Shown: positions 11,723-24,424 of the stretch, piece by piece
How positions within the stretch are numbered: the first letter of the stretch is position 1
Layout of the letters: the number at the start of each line of letters is the position of its first letter
From: Vermamoeba vermiformis
Lineage: Eukaryota; Tubulinea; Echinamoebida
Length of the DNA: 64,000 nt
Assembly: GCA_045837725.1 (NCBI GenBank)
Contig: JBEWZL010000136.1
Span: 124,001-188,000 of the forward strand
Direction of reading: 5' to 3'
Position numbers and translations under genes: made by a program
Notes under the pieces: generated by a model
The model's input: the letters and a program-made list of their open reading frames with translations, nothing else
The model's database searches: none
Told to the model about the DNA's origin: nothing

Positions 11723-14151
11723 CTACTTGGTGGAGTACTTATCCAAGCACAGTTTGAGAGTATCAATAGAACACGGTTTCATCAAGAAGTCATCCATTCC
11801 TGCTTTCAGTGCCATTGTTCTCTTCTCTTCCACTGCATGTGCTGTCAGTGCGATGATTGGTGTTGTCACGCCCATTTCACGCAACTCTGTCACCGTCGCT
11901 ATGCCATCTACAACATTACATTAGACATATCCATATTAAAGACGTCCATCTTACCCTTGATCGGCATCTCCAAGTCCAACAAGATGATGTCATACTTGGA
12001 TTGTTCCTTGTCTTTGAGCAGATCCGTTGCGAGTAAACCATTTGACGCCACATCAACTTGACATCCGAGCTTCATTAGTTGACCTCTGTTATTGAAACGA
12101 TGTCAATGTGAGTAGAATATACGAACTAGATTATGACTTACTTGATAACCATCTGATTGACGGCATTATCTTCAACGAGTAAGACCGAAAGCTGCCGACA
12201 GTCCGAATCAACGACAGTTCGCGGGACTTCTTTGTTCGTGGCGCCTTTATCGACACAGTCTTTTCCATCGTGCGGAATCCAGAACGTGAACTTGCTGCCT
12301 TGATTCGTCCCGTTGCTATTAGAAGGTTAGCTTTGTGTATTCAAAATCGACGCGAAGCCCGTACCTTCGGATACTAATGGCGCCATGCATGAGTTCAATT
12401 AACAACAGACAGATGTTCAGACCAAGCCCAGTGCCACCTGCAATCTCGTTCTTCTTTCGTAACGTAGCCTATCGAGTACAAAGGTGAGTACTTGCGTTGA
12501 GTATCATGAAAGTGACACGTGTCAACAACGAATTTGTGTTGAAAGTCATCAAAGTGACACTAATAAGCATGACACGTGTCAAAAGGAGTTGATTCGTACC
12601 TGTTCGAAGGCTGAAAATATCTTCTCAAAGTCGTTTACGTCCACACCAATGCCCGTGTCTTTCACTGAAAACTTGAGGAATGTTTTGCATTCCCTCGTCC
12701 AAGTCTTCGTCATCGAGAAGTTTCCAATCATTGACTCTACGATGCTTTTGTCAGTGTCCAATTTGACTTTCACTTGAATCTTGCCGCTGCTCGTGAACTT
12801 GACGGCATTCGATAACAAATTGACGAGGATTTGTTTCACTTTTGTTTTGTCGGCTGTAAATAACTCGGGTGTTTTGGGGTCAATATTTTTAATGAAATTG
12901 ATGCCTGTCTTTTGGTTCAGTAGCGGTGATACGACTTCAGCAGCTTCGTTCATTAATTCTTTTACGTTCACTGTCTCCATTATTAGCTTCATCTTGCCAG
13001 CCTCGATCTAATAACGTAATTATAGCACCGTTGTTTCGATAGTATGGACTGCCGTACCTTCGAAAAGTCGAGAATGTCATTGATGAGCTGCAATAGATTC
13101 GTGGAGCATGTCTTGGCAATGTTGATGAGTTTGACGTATTCATCAGTCAGTGGTGCGAACTTGAGAATATCGATCGCTCCGATGATGCCTGACAACGGCG
13201 TTCTGTGAAAATTTGTCGGTAAGTGTCATTGTGGCACGTGTCAAATTAAGCGTCAGGTTCGCGGACGACCTTTCGTATACTAACGACCAAACTACTTCAA
13301 AGCTATGTTTACCATATTAAAGTATAATATTGTACCTTAATTCGTGGCTCATACGGCAAAGGAACTCCGTCTTGTGTTTGTTGGCCTGCTCGAGCCGAGA
13401 AAATGTCTCTGTAAACTTGAGGATGCTGATACTAATCAGAAACGTCTCGGAGATATTCCGTGCAATAAACGAGCCCCTATAGAATCAATTATAAGCTCGT
13501 TTAATAAAATTGCATTTTTGGGATCTGAACGTACCAAAGGTTTGTTTCTCCTACAGCTTGGAGAAATATAAATCCTAAGGTAAAATTCGCTATCAAACCT
13601 ACGAATAATCCCTCGAGACCTATAGAACCTTAGATTAATAATGATTGAATTTCGCAATAACTGCAGTAATAAGTATACCTAATATCAGCCCGCTTACAAC
13701 GAGAAAGCCTGAACTTTGAAAGGCAAATTTTTCAAAGGCAAATTCCGGAGAGCCGACAGAATGAGTATATACGGCCACGTACATCAGTAGAATCGAAAAA
13801 TAGCCAGCTTTTCTTTCTGAATCTGTCAGACAAAAAATGGCAACGCTGACAATGCAAGACAAAGGTGATAAAATCGATACTACTTTGTGTGGCCCTGATT
13901 CGCCGAATATAACATCTATTGAAAATAAATTATGACAATTTTAAAATTACATCTGAAATTATACTTTACTTACCGGCAAGAATTAAAACAAATAACGAAA
14001 GGCACAATACTAATAATCGTATATACATTCGAATAAATAGCTCTGCTTTTTCAACACTAGATCCATCAATCCGTTTCTGTCGCCAAAACCGAGACACAAT
14101 ACAAGAGACTATTTGATCTTCTCGGTATTTGTACGTTGAAAAACATGTCAT
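11723..14151 (-). CDS. Hybrid histidine kinase 4
   Basis: Complete kinase, closest to kinase 3 through the membrane part and the HATPase. The start is MTCFSTYKYREDQIV (ATG 14149-14151). The motifs are DGSSVEKAELFIR and CLTDSERKAGYF. The DHp His is codon 13344-13346. The HATPase has LVNLLSNAVKFTS and DTGIGVDVNDFEK. The receiver Asp is codon 11974-11976 and the end is CLDKYSTK. The intron preceding the G2 box (about 12482-12600) is longer than the same intron in kinase 3. It appears to hold a duplicated unit, each copy containing AAAGTGACAC, with two complete palindromes at 12513-12524 and 12570-12581. The DHp exon (about 13060-13203) is nearly identical to that of kinases 1 and 2. Confidence 0.9.
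12490..12590. repeat. Tandem-duplicated intron segment carrying TGACACGTGTCA
   Basis: Within the kinase 4 intron two related units follow each other, each with a GTTGA(G/A)(T/A)(A/G)TCATNAAAGTGACAC core. The orthologous intron of kinase 3 (about 9804-9876) has one unit. The palindromes are at 12513-12524 and 12570-12581. Confidence 0.55.
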
Positions 14152-14365
14152 TGTTGTATTGTGCCAAATATTTAATTCAAATACAAAATCTCACTGTGAG
14201 GAATTTTAAATTTTAGCGGATCGTTAATCCCAATTTGGCCTTATTTCGCTATGGACTTGATTTCTGTGATTCATTCGCCAATTCTGAAACCTTCGATGTG
14301 TCTGCGCGGTAACAATCTCATCCAGTCGTTAGCTGTTCCGACGTCCGTTCACTGAACCAAGCAGA

Positions 14366-16638
14366 TTACTTAAACTTGTGTCGGTATTTGTCCAAGCATT
14401 GTTTGAGAGTATCAATAGAGCACGGTTTCATCAAGAAGTCATCCATTCCTGCTTTCAGTGCCATTGTTCTCTTCTCTTCCACTGCATGTGCTGTCAGTGC
14501 GATGATCGGTGTTGTCACGCCCATTTCACGCAACTCTGTCACCGTAGTAATACCATCTAATACAATGTTAGTCTACTTGTAGGCATTGAACTTATAGTAA
14601 AATATTACCTTTAACGGGCATCTCTAAGTCTAGCAAAATCAAGTCGAACTTGGACTTGGACACGCGGCTCATTTTATCAACGGCAATTAGACCGTTCGAT
14701 GCCACCTCTACGGTGCATCCGAGCTTAGTTAATTGACCCCTAATAACATAACATATTAGACAAGTCCTTGTACTAACGTATTATCAGGGACTTACTTGAT
14801 CACTGTTTGATTGACCGTGTTGTCCTCGACCAAGAAGATGGCAGGAGGCCGTGTTGGAGTGCCATTTTGCACTGCTCCGTTAGCCTCGGTCTCCTCATCG
14901 TCCATAATAACCTCTTCGTAAGGCACCCAGAACGTGAAAGTACTGCCCTTGTTCAAACCAGGACTAACCAGTACAACATTAGCACGTTGATTTTAGCTTA
15001 GTCGAACGAGTATACGTACCTCTTAATGCTGATTGCACCTTGCATCAGTTTGACAAGCAAAAGACAAATGTTGAGACCAAGGCCCGTGCCACCAATAATC
15101 TCGCCTTCCTTCTTATTCGACGCCTGCTCGAATGCGGAGAAAATCTTCTCAAAGTCGCGAGAGCTGACGCCGACACCAGTGTCCTTCACAATGAACTTCA
15201 AGAACTTTTTGCCAACGGCCCAAGTCTGCGTGTTCGAATTTGAGTGGTTGATAGTCTCTAAAATGTCCTTCAAATCTGAGCTTTTGACGGTGAGTGCGAT
15301 GCTGCCGGAGGTTGTGAACTTCACCGCATTGCTCAACAAATTGACGAGGATCTGTTTGATCTTCACCAAGTCACCTGAGAAGTACTCTGGTGCGTCCTTC
15401 AAAATCTTAGCCTTGAACTTGACATCTTTCTTCTGGTTCAATAGGCCTGAGACTACGTCCTTCGCTGCATTCACGAGCTTTTCCAATTTAACAGCCTCAA
15501 ATTTCAAACGCATCTTGCCGGCCTCAATCTACATTACAATAATCGTGGTTATATACTTGACAGTAGTCAAATAAAGGAAGTGTAAAGTGTAGTGGTACCT
15601 TTGAGAAGTCGAGAATGTCGTTGATGACTTGGAGCAAGTTCTTCGAGCACTCTTGCGCGATATTGATAAGTCTCATATTCTGCTCAGAGTGCGGTGCAAA
15701 CTTTAATATTTCAATAGAGCCGATAATACCAGATAAGGGCGTTCTAAAAAAAGGAGCTCGGTTAAATCACAAAGAAATACACAAGAGTATTGTACAATAC
15801 CTCAATTCATGGCTCATTCGGCATAAAAACTCCGTTTTGTGTTTATCTGCTTGCTCTAGGCGCGAGAAAGTTTCAGTAAACTTCAAGATGCCGATCAACG
15901 ACAAACAACACTCGGCAAAGGTTCTGGAATGGAATGCAGCCCTTTAAAGCAAATAATAAGTTTCACGCTGCTATGAAGTGCGACTTACCACAGTATCTCA
16001 AGGTTTGGCTCGCCGTGGCTCGCATGGAGGTAGGCAAATCCAAGCAGAGTGTTTACAATAAAAGTTATTAAAACTCCTTCATTGCCTAAATAACATTCGT
16101 AAGATAGTTTGTTCGATGCTAGCTAAAATTAACTCGCTACTACGAAACTAAATCAAAACTGGATGTGATCTTACCTAACACAAGACCGCCAAAAATTATA
16201 AATATCGAGCTTCTCGCGGCAAATGTCTCAAAGTTTCCAAATACAAATACGGAAACGCATATTGTTGAATAAACGACCAGCATTGAAAAATAGCCCGTTT
16301 TGCGCTCCGAATCTGTCCGACAATAAATGTAGATTGCCATCAGCGTTGAAAATGGCGCTAGGATTGCTAGAAGTCGATACGATGAGGCGCCAATGTTCAT
16401 AGCTGAACTAAATGGTTAGGAGCTTGGTCAATTGTTTAAAAATCGAATCCCTACCCACTAGTGTTTTGATAAAAAATAATACTGAGAGCATAAATATTCT
16501 AAAATATGCCCGTATTAACAAGTCTGCTTTTACAATGCTGGAGCCTTCTAATCTTTTTTTCGGAGTCCAATAACGAGAGCAGATCATCGTTACTATCTGA
16601 TCCTCCTTCGCCACGTATGCATTGAACAAAGCCTGCAT
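14366..16638 (-). CDS. Hybrid histidine kinase 5
   Basis: Best-resolved exon model of the array, nine exons: 16455-16638, 16175-16402, 15989-16085, 15801-15941, 15599-15743, 15020-15528, 14796-14963, 14609-14739 and 14366-14556; about 597 aa. Exons 1-3 encode the membrane module (EGSSIVKADLLIRAYF; CRTDSERKTGYF; further hydrophobic helices). Exon 4 carries the linker and MSHELR with the His at 15809-15811. Exon 5 is the second DHp helix. Exon 6 encodes the HATPase through GGTGLGLNICLLL without the intron that most copies have before the G2 box. Exons 7-9 encode the receiver, with the Asp at 14628-14630, the conserved ALTAHA stretch, and the Lys in FLMKPCS. Expected chemistry is His-to-Asp phosphotransfer within the protein, then to a separate HPt protein. 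Confidence 0.92.
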
Positions 16639-17072
16639 TTTATTCGTAAATATATAATGAATTACACAGGCTTGTTGCGGTTAACATCGGGACATTAATA
16701 AATGAATACGCAAAATTGCCCAATTTTAGAATATCTCCTGTAAGATCAAGTTCAGGGCTTTAATCGTTGTTTGCGCTCCTAGAACTATATATGACAGAGT
16801 AGTTCATGCAACAGCTTTATTCAGATTTGCCAACCGTTTAGCCTGATCTGATATCTGAACCCGTACATTTGCCAATTATGGTAATTTAAATGTATGGCGA
16901 GGTATGGAACATCAATATCGGTTAAATTAACGCCGTTGTTAAACGTAAATCCTGCTCGTAGTAACTTGCTTGATTCTGTTCTTAATCTCCCGCAATCTCC
17001 ACGGTAGATCCACGTCTGTGCGTTGTGAATCGTACACAGCAAGTATACGAACCGCAAACTTCGGTAGGAACC

Positions 17073-19280
17073 TCACTTGGGTGCATACTTATCCAAGCAT
17101 TGCTTGAGAGTATCGATTGAACACGGTTTCATCAAGAAATCGTCCATTCCTGCTTTCAGTGCCATTGTTCTCTTCTCCTCCACTGCATGTGCTGTCAGTG
17201 CCACTATATGCGTCTTAATTCCAATCGCCCGCATCTCCATAACAGTCGTTATTCCATCTGACCAATGGATCAATTCCCAATAAAGACTTGAAATAGCTTG
17301 ACGTACCTTTAATAGGCATTTCTAGGTCTAAAAGGACCAAATCGTATCGATCCTTACTGTTTTTAATCATATTTAGTGCTAGCTGGCCGTTCGGTGCCAC
17401 ATCCACGTTACATCCAAGTTTTACGAGCTGACCTCTATACAACGGCAATTGTTAGCGTTGAAAATCATGCTAACAGCCTCTTACTTTATAACCAGCTGAT
17501 TGACGGCATTGTCCTCAACTAACAAGATGCTTCTAGTGTTGGAAGTTGATCTGTGGAGAGGGACTAGATCTTCCTTCATCACGTAACTGTTCTCGAAATC
17601 TTGATACGGAACCCAAAACGAAAATGAACTGCCCTTGTTAATGCCTAGACTCTTAACGCTAATAGCACCCTCCATGAGCTTTGCCAAGAGAAGACAAATG
17701 TTCAGTCCGAGACCCGTTCCACCAACGACTTCTGCTTTCTGCTTAGAAGTAGCCTAATATTTCTAACTTAGAATCTACTCCCTAGTATCAAGACAGCTAT
17801 CTTACTTGTTCGAAGGCCGAGAATATCTTCTCGAAGTCGCCAGAGCTGACTCCAACACCCGTGTCTTTCACGGTGATCTTGATGTGCTTATCCGATCGTG
17901 CCCAGGACTTAGTCAAGGTACTCCTTTTGTTGGTTTGATCAACGATGTTCTGAATTGTAGTCGGCTTCACTTTCAGAATGATACTACCGTGGTGAGTAAA
18001 CTTTACGGCGTTCGACAAGAAGTTCACCAACACTTGTTTGATTTTGATCTTATCGCTTAAAAACACATCTGGCAACTCTGTAGATATGATACTCTTCATC
18101 TGTACTTCTGGTTTTTGAGATAACAACGGCGCGACCACTTGTGTAGCGGCATTGATAAGCTCACGAAGCTTTACCGTCTCGATCGTCAACCTCATCTTTC
18201 CAGCCTCGATCTACAAATATGTGAGTGATAGAACTTGGGCTCAATTAGGAAATATTCACACCTTCGAGAAGTCTAGAATGTCGTTGATTATTTGCAATAA
18301 ATTCTTCGAGCACGTCTGCGCGATGTTCACCAACTTGCTGTACTCGTCCGTCAACGGCGCGAACTTTAGAATATCAATGGAGCCAATAATACCAGACAAC
18401 GGCGTTCTGGATCAAAGTTAGTTAGTTATAACGTAATGTTGCATATTCTAATATTACCGTAGTTCATGGCTCATTCTGCATAAAAATTCAGTCTTGTGTT
18501 TATCGGCCTGTTCGAAGCGGGAGAAAATTTCGGTGAACCGTATTATACCGATAACTGATATTAATCCCTCGACTAGATTTTTAGCGAGAAAGGCTGACCT
18601 GAAAAATCTATTAGACTGGCGGTGGCTAACTACGGATCTTACCATAACACTGATAAGTCAGGCGAGTGTGGACGATGCTTCAGCTCCTCGCATAGCAAAA
18701 TATATCCCATAATATTATTCAGGATGAAGGTAGCAAAGACCCCTTCCACACCTAAACGGCTCTGAGTAAACTTTTTTCGATCGGATGGGACTTACCTAAA
18801 GTCATTCCTCCAACCATAAATAATACTGAGCTCTGAACAGCGAATAGATCGAATGCTTTTGGAGAATCGATTGAGGACCAATAAACTATTTGATAGAGTA
18901 CAAAATAAGCGAAGTACCCGACTGATCTTTCTGAATCTGTTTTGCAATAGAGATAGATTCCAGTAAAGCAACATGGAACCGCTAATATGGTAAGATTTTT
19001 ATAAGGTCCGTATTGGTTAAACACCTCTACAAATAAATCACAATTAATTATCATTAAAAAAAAACTCGTTATGAATTAAATATGAAATGATCGTACCTAA
19101 ATAAGTCAAGATCGATGGTATTATAGCGAGCACTATCACTCTAAAATACATTTTAATATTTAGGTCGACTCTTCTGATGCTCGATCCATCGTCGACTCTT
19201 CTCGGTTGCCAATAAGCCGAGTATATCCTCGATACGAGACGATCCTCTTTTTCGCGGTACCAATTAATCCATTCTGCCAT
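17073..19280 (-). CDS. Hybrid histidine kinase 6
   Basis: Complete kinase starting MAEWINWYREKEDRLV (ATG 19278-19280). The N-terminal motif is DGSSIRRVDLNIK. The membrane motif has drifted to CKTDSERSVGYF. The DHp His is codon 18466-18468. The HATPase shows LVNFLSNAVKFTH and DTGVGVSSGDFEK. The receiver Asp is codon 17326-17328 and the protein ends CLDKYAPK. The receiver's last exon still matches the other copies closely at DNA level, although much of the gene is more diverged, a mosaic pattern. Confidence 0.9.
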
Positions 19281-19476
19281 GGTCGCGTTTGGTACGCTCT
19301 GTTGTTCTTGCCTTTAGATTTGAGATTGCCAAATTTAGCTACTCCATTAATCGGCTCCTGTGAACAAATCGATGTAAGTGTCATTGCTTAGACATTGATT
19401 AGTATACTTACTGTCTTGTAATCCAGAGTAAATTGCCCTCCTATCATAAGTTCTGGGACTGATTCCACATCTGTTA

Positions 19477-21755
19477 CTATTTTTGGCGGTATTTTTCTAA
19501 ACATTGTTTGAGCGTGTCCATAGAGCATGGCTTCATCAAGAAATCGTCCATTCCTGCTTTCAGTGCCATTGTTCTTTTCTCTTCTACTGCATGCGCCGTT
19601 AGAGCTACAATGGGTATCGTTACGCCCATTTCTCGCAGCTCTCGACAAGCAGTAATGCCATCTGCAATCATATAAGCATCAAAATGTAATTAATATTGCT
19701 GTACTGACCCATTACCGGCATTTCCAAGTCCAACAAGATCAAGTCATATTGCGAAGGGGTTGCCACCGATTTGGATCTCTTGTCCTTTTTAAACTTTTTG
19801 ACCGCGATCAAGCCATTTGATGCTACATCTACGGTACATCCAAGCTTGACTAACTGTGCTCTAAATTAATAATATTAGAAACCTCGGCTAGAATAATGTC
19901 ATCGTACTTTATAACCAGCTGATTGACGCTGTTATCGTCCACAAGCAGTACCGAAGGCGAGTTAGTAGCAAGTCTGCCTATGTCAATCAACTCCTCTTCG
20001 CTTGCTTCACAGTCGCCATCCACGTGTACTTCACACGGGATCCAGAAAAAGAACGCGCTGCCCTTGTCGCGGCCAAGACTAGAGAACCACTCCGTTATTA
20101 ATCCAGGTTGATTGAATATTAAGTATCACGCGTACCTTCGAACGCCGATGGCGCCTTGCATTAGTTTCACAAGCAATAGACAAATGTTTAATCCTAGGCC
20201 TGTTCCACCGAGCACTTCTCCGTCTCTTCGATTCGACGCCTGTGCTTTAGCGTTAGTACTTGTGCCTGTTGAAATATTACGTCGTCGTACTTGTTCGAAT
20301 GCCGAGAATATTTTGTCGTAATCTTCTGGCTCAATTCCTCTGCCAGTGTCTTCAACAGTGAATTTGATGAAATTGTTGCTGTTAGCCCACGACTTCATAA
20401 ACATCTTCGGATCAACTGAGGCATCGAGAATACGTTGTGAAGTATCGACACCGACTCGTAGTGTGATACTGCCTCGCGTTGTGAACTTTACCGCGTTTGA
20501 CAAGAGGTTAATTAACACTTGTTTGATCCGCGTGAGATCGCCTGAAAAGCTCTCAGGCACTTCATTAGCAAGAACGGTCTTGAACTCAATCTCTGCTTTC
20601 TGCGTCACTAATGGCGTTATTACTTCAGAAACATCTTTGACGAGGTCACGTGGTTTGATCTTGTCGAACTTCACTTTCATCTTCCCGGCTTCAATCTGCG
20701 ATAAACGTAAGGATCGAAAAAGGAGATAGGATTATTACCGTACCTTTGAGAAGTCTAGAATGTCGTTAATAACCTGCAAGAGGTTCTTAGAACACGTCTT
20801 GGCAATGTTGATGAGTTTGACGTATTCATCAGTCAGTGGTGCGAACTTGAGAATATCGATTGCTCCGATGATGCCTGATAACGGCGTTCTGTGAAACGAA
20901 TTAACGACTCGTATCGCCGGCAGATTTTCCGATTCGATGCATCGTACCTTAATTCATGGCTCATTCTGCATAAAAATTCTGTTTTGTGTTTGTTGGCTTC
21001 TTCGAGGCGGGAAAATGCCTCGTTGAATTTCGCAATGCTTATTAAGGTAATGCAGCACTCGGAGATTGTTCTGGCTTGGTAAACAACCCTATGAAAATGT
21101 AATTAATAACTTTCGATCGATTAGGAGCCGTACCATAAGCCGGTTAAGCGCGTGGCATCCGCTGGATCCGCTGCAATTTGGGTTTTTGAAAATATATAGC
21201 CCAAGATCGAATTTAATATAGTCGATATTATTACTCCTTGCTTGCCTGAATAAAATTCTTGTTATTTTAAAATTCCGCGCATACTTTGCTTACCGAGACA
21301 TAAACCACTATAGATGATAAATGTAGAGCTTCTTATAGCAAAAGTTTCAAATCCAACTGCCCCTCGTATTGTTGGGACGCTTATTAATGCGTACAAGAAC
21401 GAAATAGCAACGCTACCCGTCAATAATTCCGAATCTGTACGACAGAATAAATAAATTGAAAAAATCGAAGCTGTAGGCCCAATAGCTGCAATATATTTAA
21501 ATGACGGTTCTTTATGGAGAGGAACTAAATTAAAATTGAATCATTAGATCACGAAACCGGTTTATAATTTAAATTCCACTTACATAATACTGCCACGATA
21601 AATAAGGATAAAGACAATAAAAATAAACGAAAATACACTCGAATAGCTAGTTGCGCTTTCGTTGTGCTTGATCCATTTACTTTTCTTGGTCTCCAGTACC
21701 GAGAATAAATTGCCGTCACTGCCCTGTTTTCTTGCTGCTGAATAAATTCGAGCAT
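19477..21755 (-). CDS. Hybrid histidine kinase 7 (altered membrane motif)
   Basis: Complete kinase starting MLEFIQQQENRAVTAI. The N-terminal motif is NGSSTTKAQLAIR. The membrane motif is the most divergent of the array: CRTDSELLTGS in place of the usual CRTDSERKAGY, so the basic pair is lost. The DHp His is codon 20956-20958. The DHp exon is a chimera: its distal part (about 20796-20890) is nearly identical to kinases 1, 2 and 4, while the proximal part differs. The HATPase has an insertion of about 15 residues between the F box and the G2 box (near RRRNISTGTSTNAKAQASNR) and no intron there. The receiver Asp is codon 19728-19730; the end is CLEKYRQK. Substitution in the membrane motif may change sensing. 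Confidence 0.9.
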
Positions 21756-22032
21756 CGAGGCATGTTATACTATTGGTATTTACAAATAGACTGAAATTAC
21801 ACTCGGAATATTGCATATTTATGCAGTTTTTATACATTCGTCCAAAAATGGAAATGTGGGCGGGAAACTATTCTACGTGGATCCATCCTGTTAAACCATT
21901 CTGTCGCAAACTCTCCATACCCAAAAACTTTGGGTTGTTCAAACGTAGATTATATGACTTGAAGCAGATCTGATTTCCGTTAAACCCTTCGTCCGCGTGT
22001 CTTGAGTCGTCAGCACAAAGAATTCAAGCTAA

Positions 22033-24424
22033 TTACTTAACTACGTGGTGCTCGAGACACTGTTTGAGAGTATCAATAGAGCACGGTTTCATCAAGAAGT
22101 CATCCATTCCTGCTTTCAGTGCCATTGTTCTCTTCTCTTCCACTGCATGTGCTGTCAGTGCAATGATTGGTGTTTTAACGCCCATCTTGCGCAACTCAAT
22201 CACTGTCTCGATACCATCTGAAACTTGTCAGTACAGCGACGTTGCTATTAGCCGATGTTACCTTTTACTGGCATTTCTAAATCGAGCAAGATGATATCAT
22301 ACGATGGCTTTGGCTTCGTTTTGAACTTTTGAATGGCTAGTAATCCGTTTGAAGCGATATCAACTTGACAACCAAGACGTGTCAACTGACCCCTGAAAAC
22401 AGCCTTAGTAACGCAATTATACTCAGCCAGTATGTTTACGCACTTAATAACCATTTGATTGACGGCATTATCTTCCGTGAGTAGAATCGACAACGCTCTG
22501 TCTCCAACACTGACCGACGCGGATCTGCTACTTGAAGTTGAGGTAGGTCCAACCAGCGGTACTTCCTCTTCGTAGCTCTTCGTGTAAGGTATCCAGAATG
22601 TGAAGGTGCTACCATGTCCGATGCCGTCACTACATATTTGTCAGCCATTTTGTGCTTCAGACGTCACAAAGGTACGTACCTCGTTATACCTAGCGCACCC
22701 TGCATCAACTTCACTAACAGCAAACAGATATTTAACCCTACAATGCGTTAATAGGCGTCTATTTAATACTCTTTCGATTGATCCTTACCCAGCCCTGTTC
22801 CAGTTTTGACGTGTTCCTCAGGTCGATGCGATGCTTGTTCAAAGGCTGAAAAAATTGCTGCAAAGTCTTTCCTAGCGACGCCAAGGCCTGTGTCTTTCAC
22901 TGAAAACTTGATAAATTGCGTGTTACTAGCCCAAGTTTTCACGAATGAATTGCTTTGAGTTAAGGCTCGTGTAATATCTTGGTTGGTTTCCATGTCAACT
23001 TGCAATGTGATGCTGCCTTTGTTCGTAAATTTCGTTGCATTTGACAGTAGATTAACGAGTATTTGCTTCAATTTGGTCATATCGCCAACGAAGAACTCTG
23101 GTGCGTCCTCTGAAATGATTACTTTTGATTCAACGTCAGGCTTTTGACCAAGCAATGGCGAGACTACTTCGAGTGAAGACATGACAAGATCGCGTAATTT
23201 AACGCGACCGAGGATTAATTTCATTTTTCCGGCTTCAATCTGCTCCAATTCATTAGCGAAACTGCCGTGGCGGAAAACTTTGCGATTTACCTTCGAAAAG
23301 TCCAATATATCGTTAATAACTTGCAATAAGTTCGTCGAACATGCTTTTGCCATCTCTATTAACTTCAAATATTCGTCTGTCAAGGGCGCAAACTTCAGAA
23401 TGTCAATGGATCCGATGATACCGGACAAGGGTGTTCTGTGAAAATGAATCAATAAAAATCGATAGCTTGGTATATATTCTATATGAGCCGAACCTTAACT
23501 CGTGGCTCATTCTGCATAAAAACTCGGTCTTGTGTTTGTCGGCTTGTTCGAGCTGGTTAAATGTCTCTTGGAATTTTAAAATATTGATCACCATAATCAA
23601 GCTTTCTACTATTGATCGTGTTTCGTACGATGTCCTAATTTAAAGATAATTAATTATTGACGGTTTGTAATGGATTTGTGAGCGATTCAATTTACCAAGT
23701 ATGGATCAGACGTTGTTTCTCGTTCATGCCTAGAGCTGGAGGGTAATGAACGACTCCATTGTATTCTGATTGCATTAATATGAAGCCTAATGTGCTGCTT
23801 ATGATAAATGACGCCACTAAGCCTTCAACACCTGAAAATTCGATAATTACTATTTTAGTTTAATTTCAAATGGTAAACATCGAGAAACATTATTAATCAT
23901 GAATAGTATTATATTGATAATCAGGATTGAATCGATAGCTGTAAATTTCTTACCAAGTAGCATCGAACACAGAATCAAAACGGTGTGACTGCGGATGGCA
24001 AACACGTAAAATCCGCCGTATCGGAACGTAGCGATGAATACAAGCATATAAAATATTGATATGAGGAAATATGCTGCTCTGCGCTCTGAATCCGTGCGGC
24101 AAAATATGTACAAAGCCAGGGCTATGAAAGACGGGACCAAAATCGTTATAAACGGGAAGAATATTTCTCCTATTATCGGTGCTGTGAAAATAAATTAATA
24201 ATTACTTGTAATTACGCTGGTGAAGTGGCAATAAACCTCTTACATGAAATGAAATTCAGCAGGAAGTACGTCAAGCCGAGAAACAATAGCCTGATATAAG
24301 TCTTGATTACTAAGTGTGCTCTTCCTATACTCGAACCGCCTATTCTGGATCTCCAATAACGAGATGAGATCTGTTTAATAATTTGATCTTCCGTTTGTTG
24401 GTATATTCCAGCCCATGCTTGCAT
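22033..24424 (-). CDS. Hybrid histidine kinase 8
   Basis: Last and most upstream copy. The start is taken at MQAWAGIYQQTEDQ (ATG 22 codons before the GSS motif, 24422-24424); the open frame continues 35 codons further upstream, but that part does not match the other copies. The motifs are GGSSIGRAHLVIK and CRTDSERRAAYF. The DHp His is codon 23502-23504. The HATPase has LVNLLSNATKFTN, with Thr where the others have Val, and an intron falls inside the GTGLG box. The receiver Asp is codon 22281-22283; the protein ends CLEHHVVK. Its terminal receiver exon is again nearly identical to the other copies. Confidence 0.9.
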
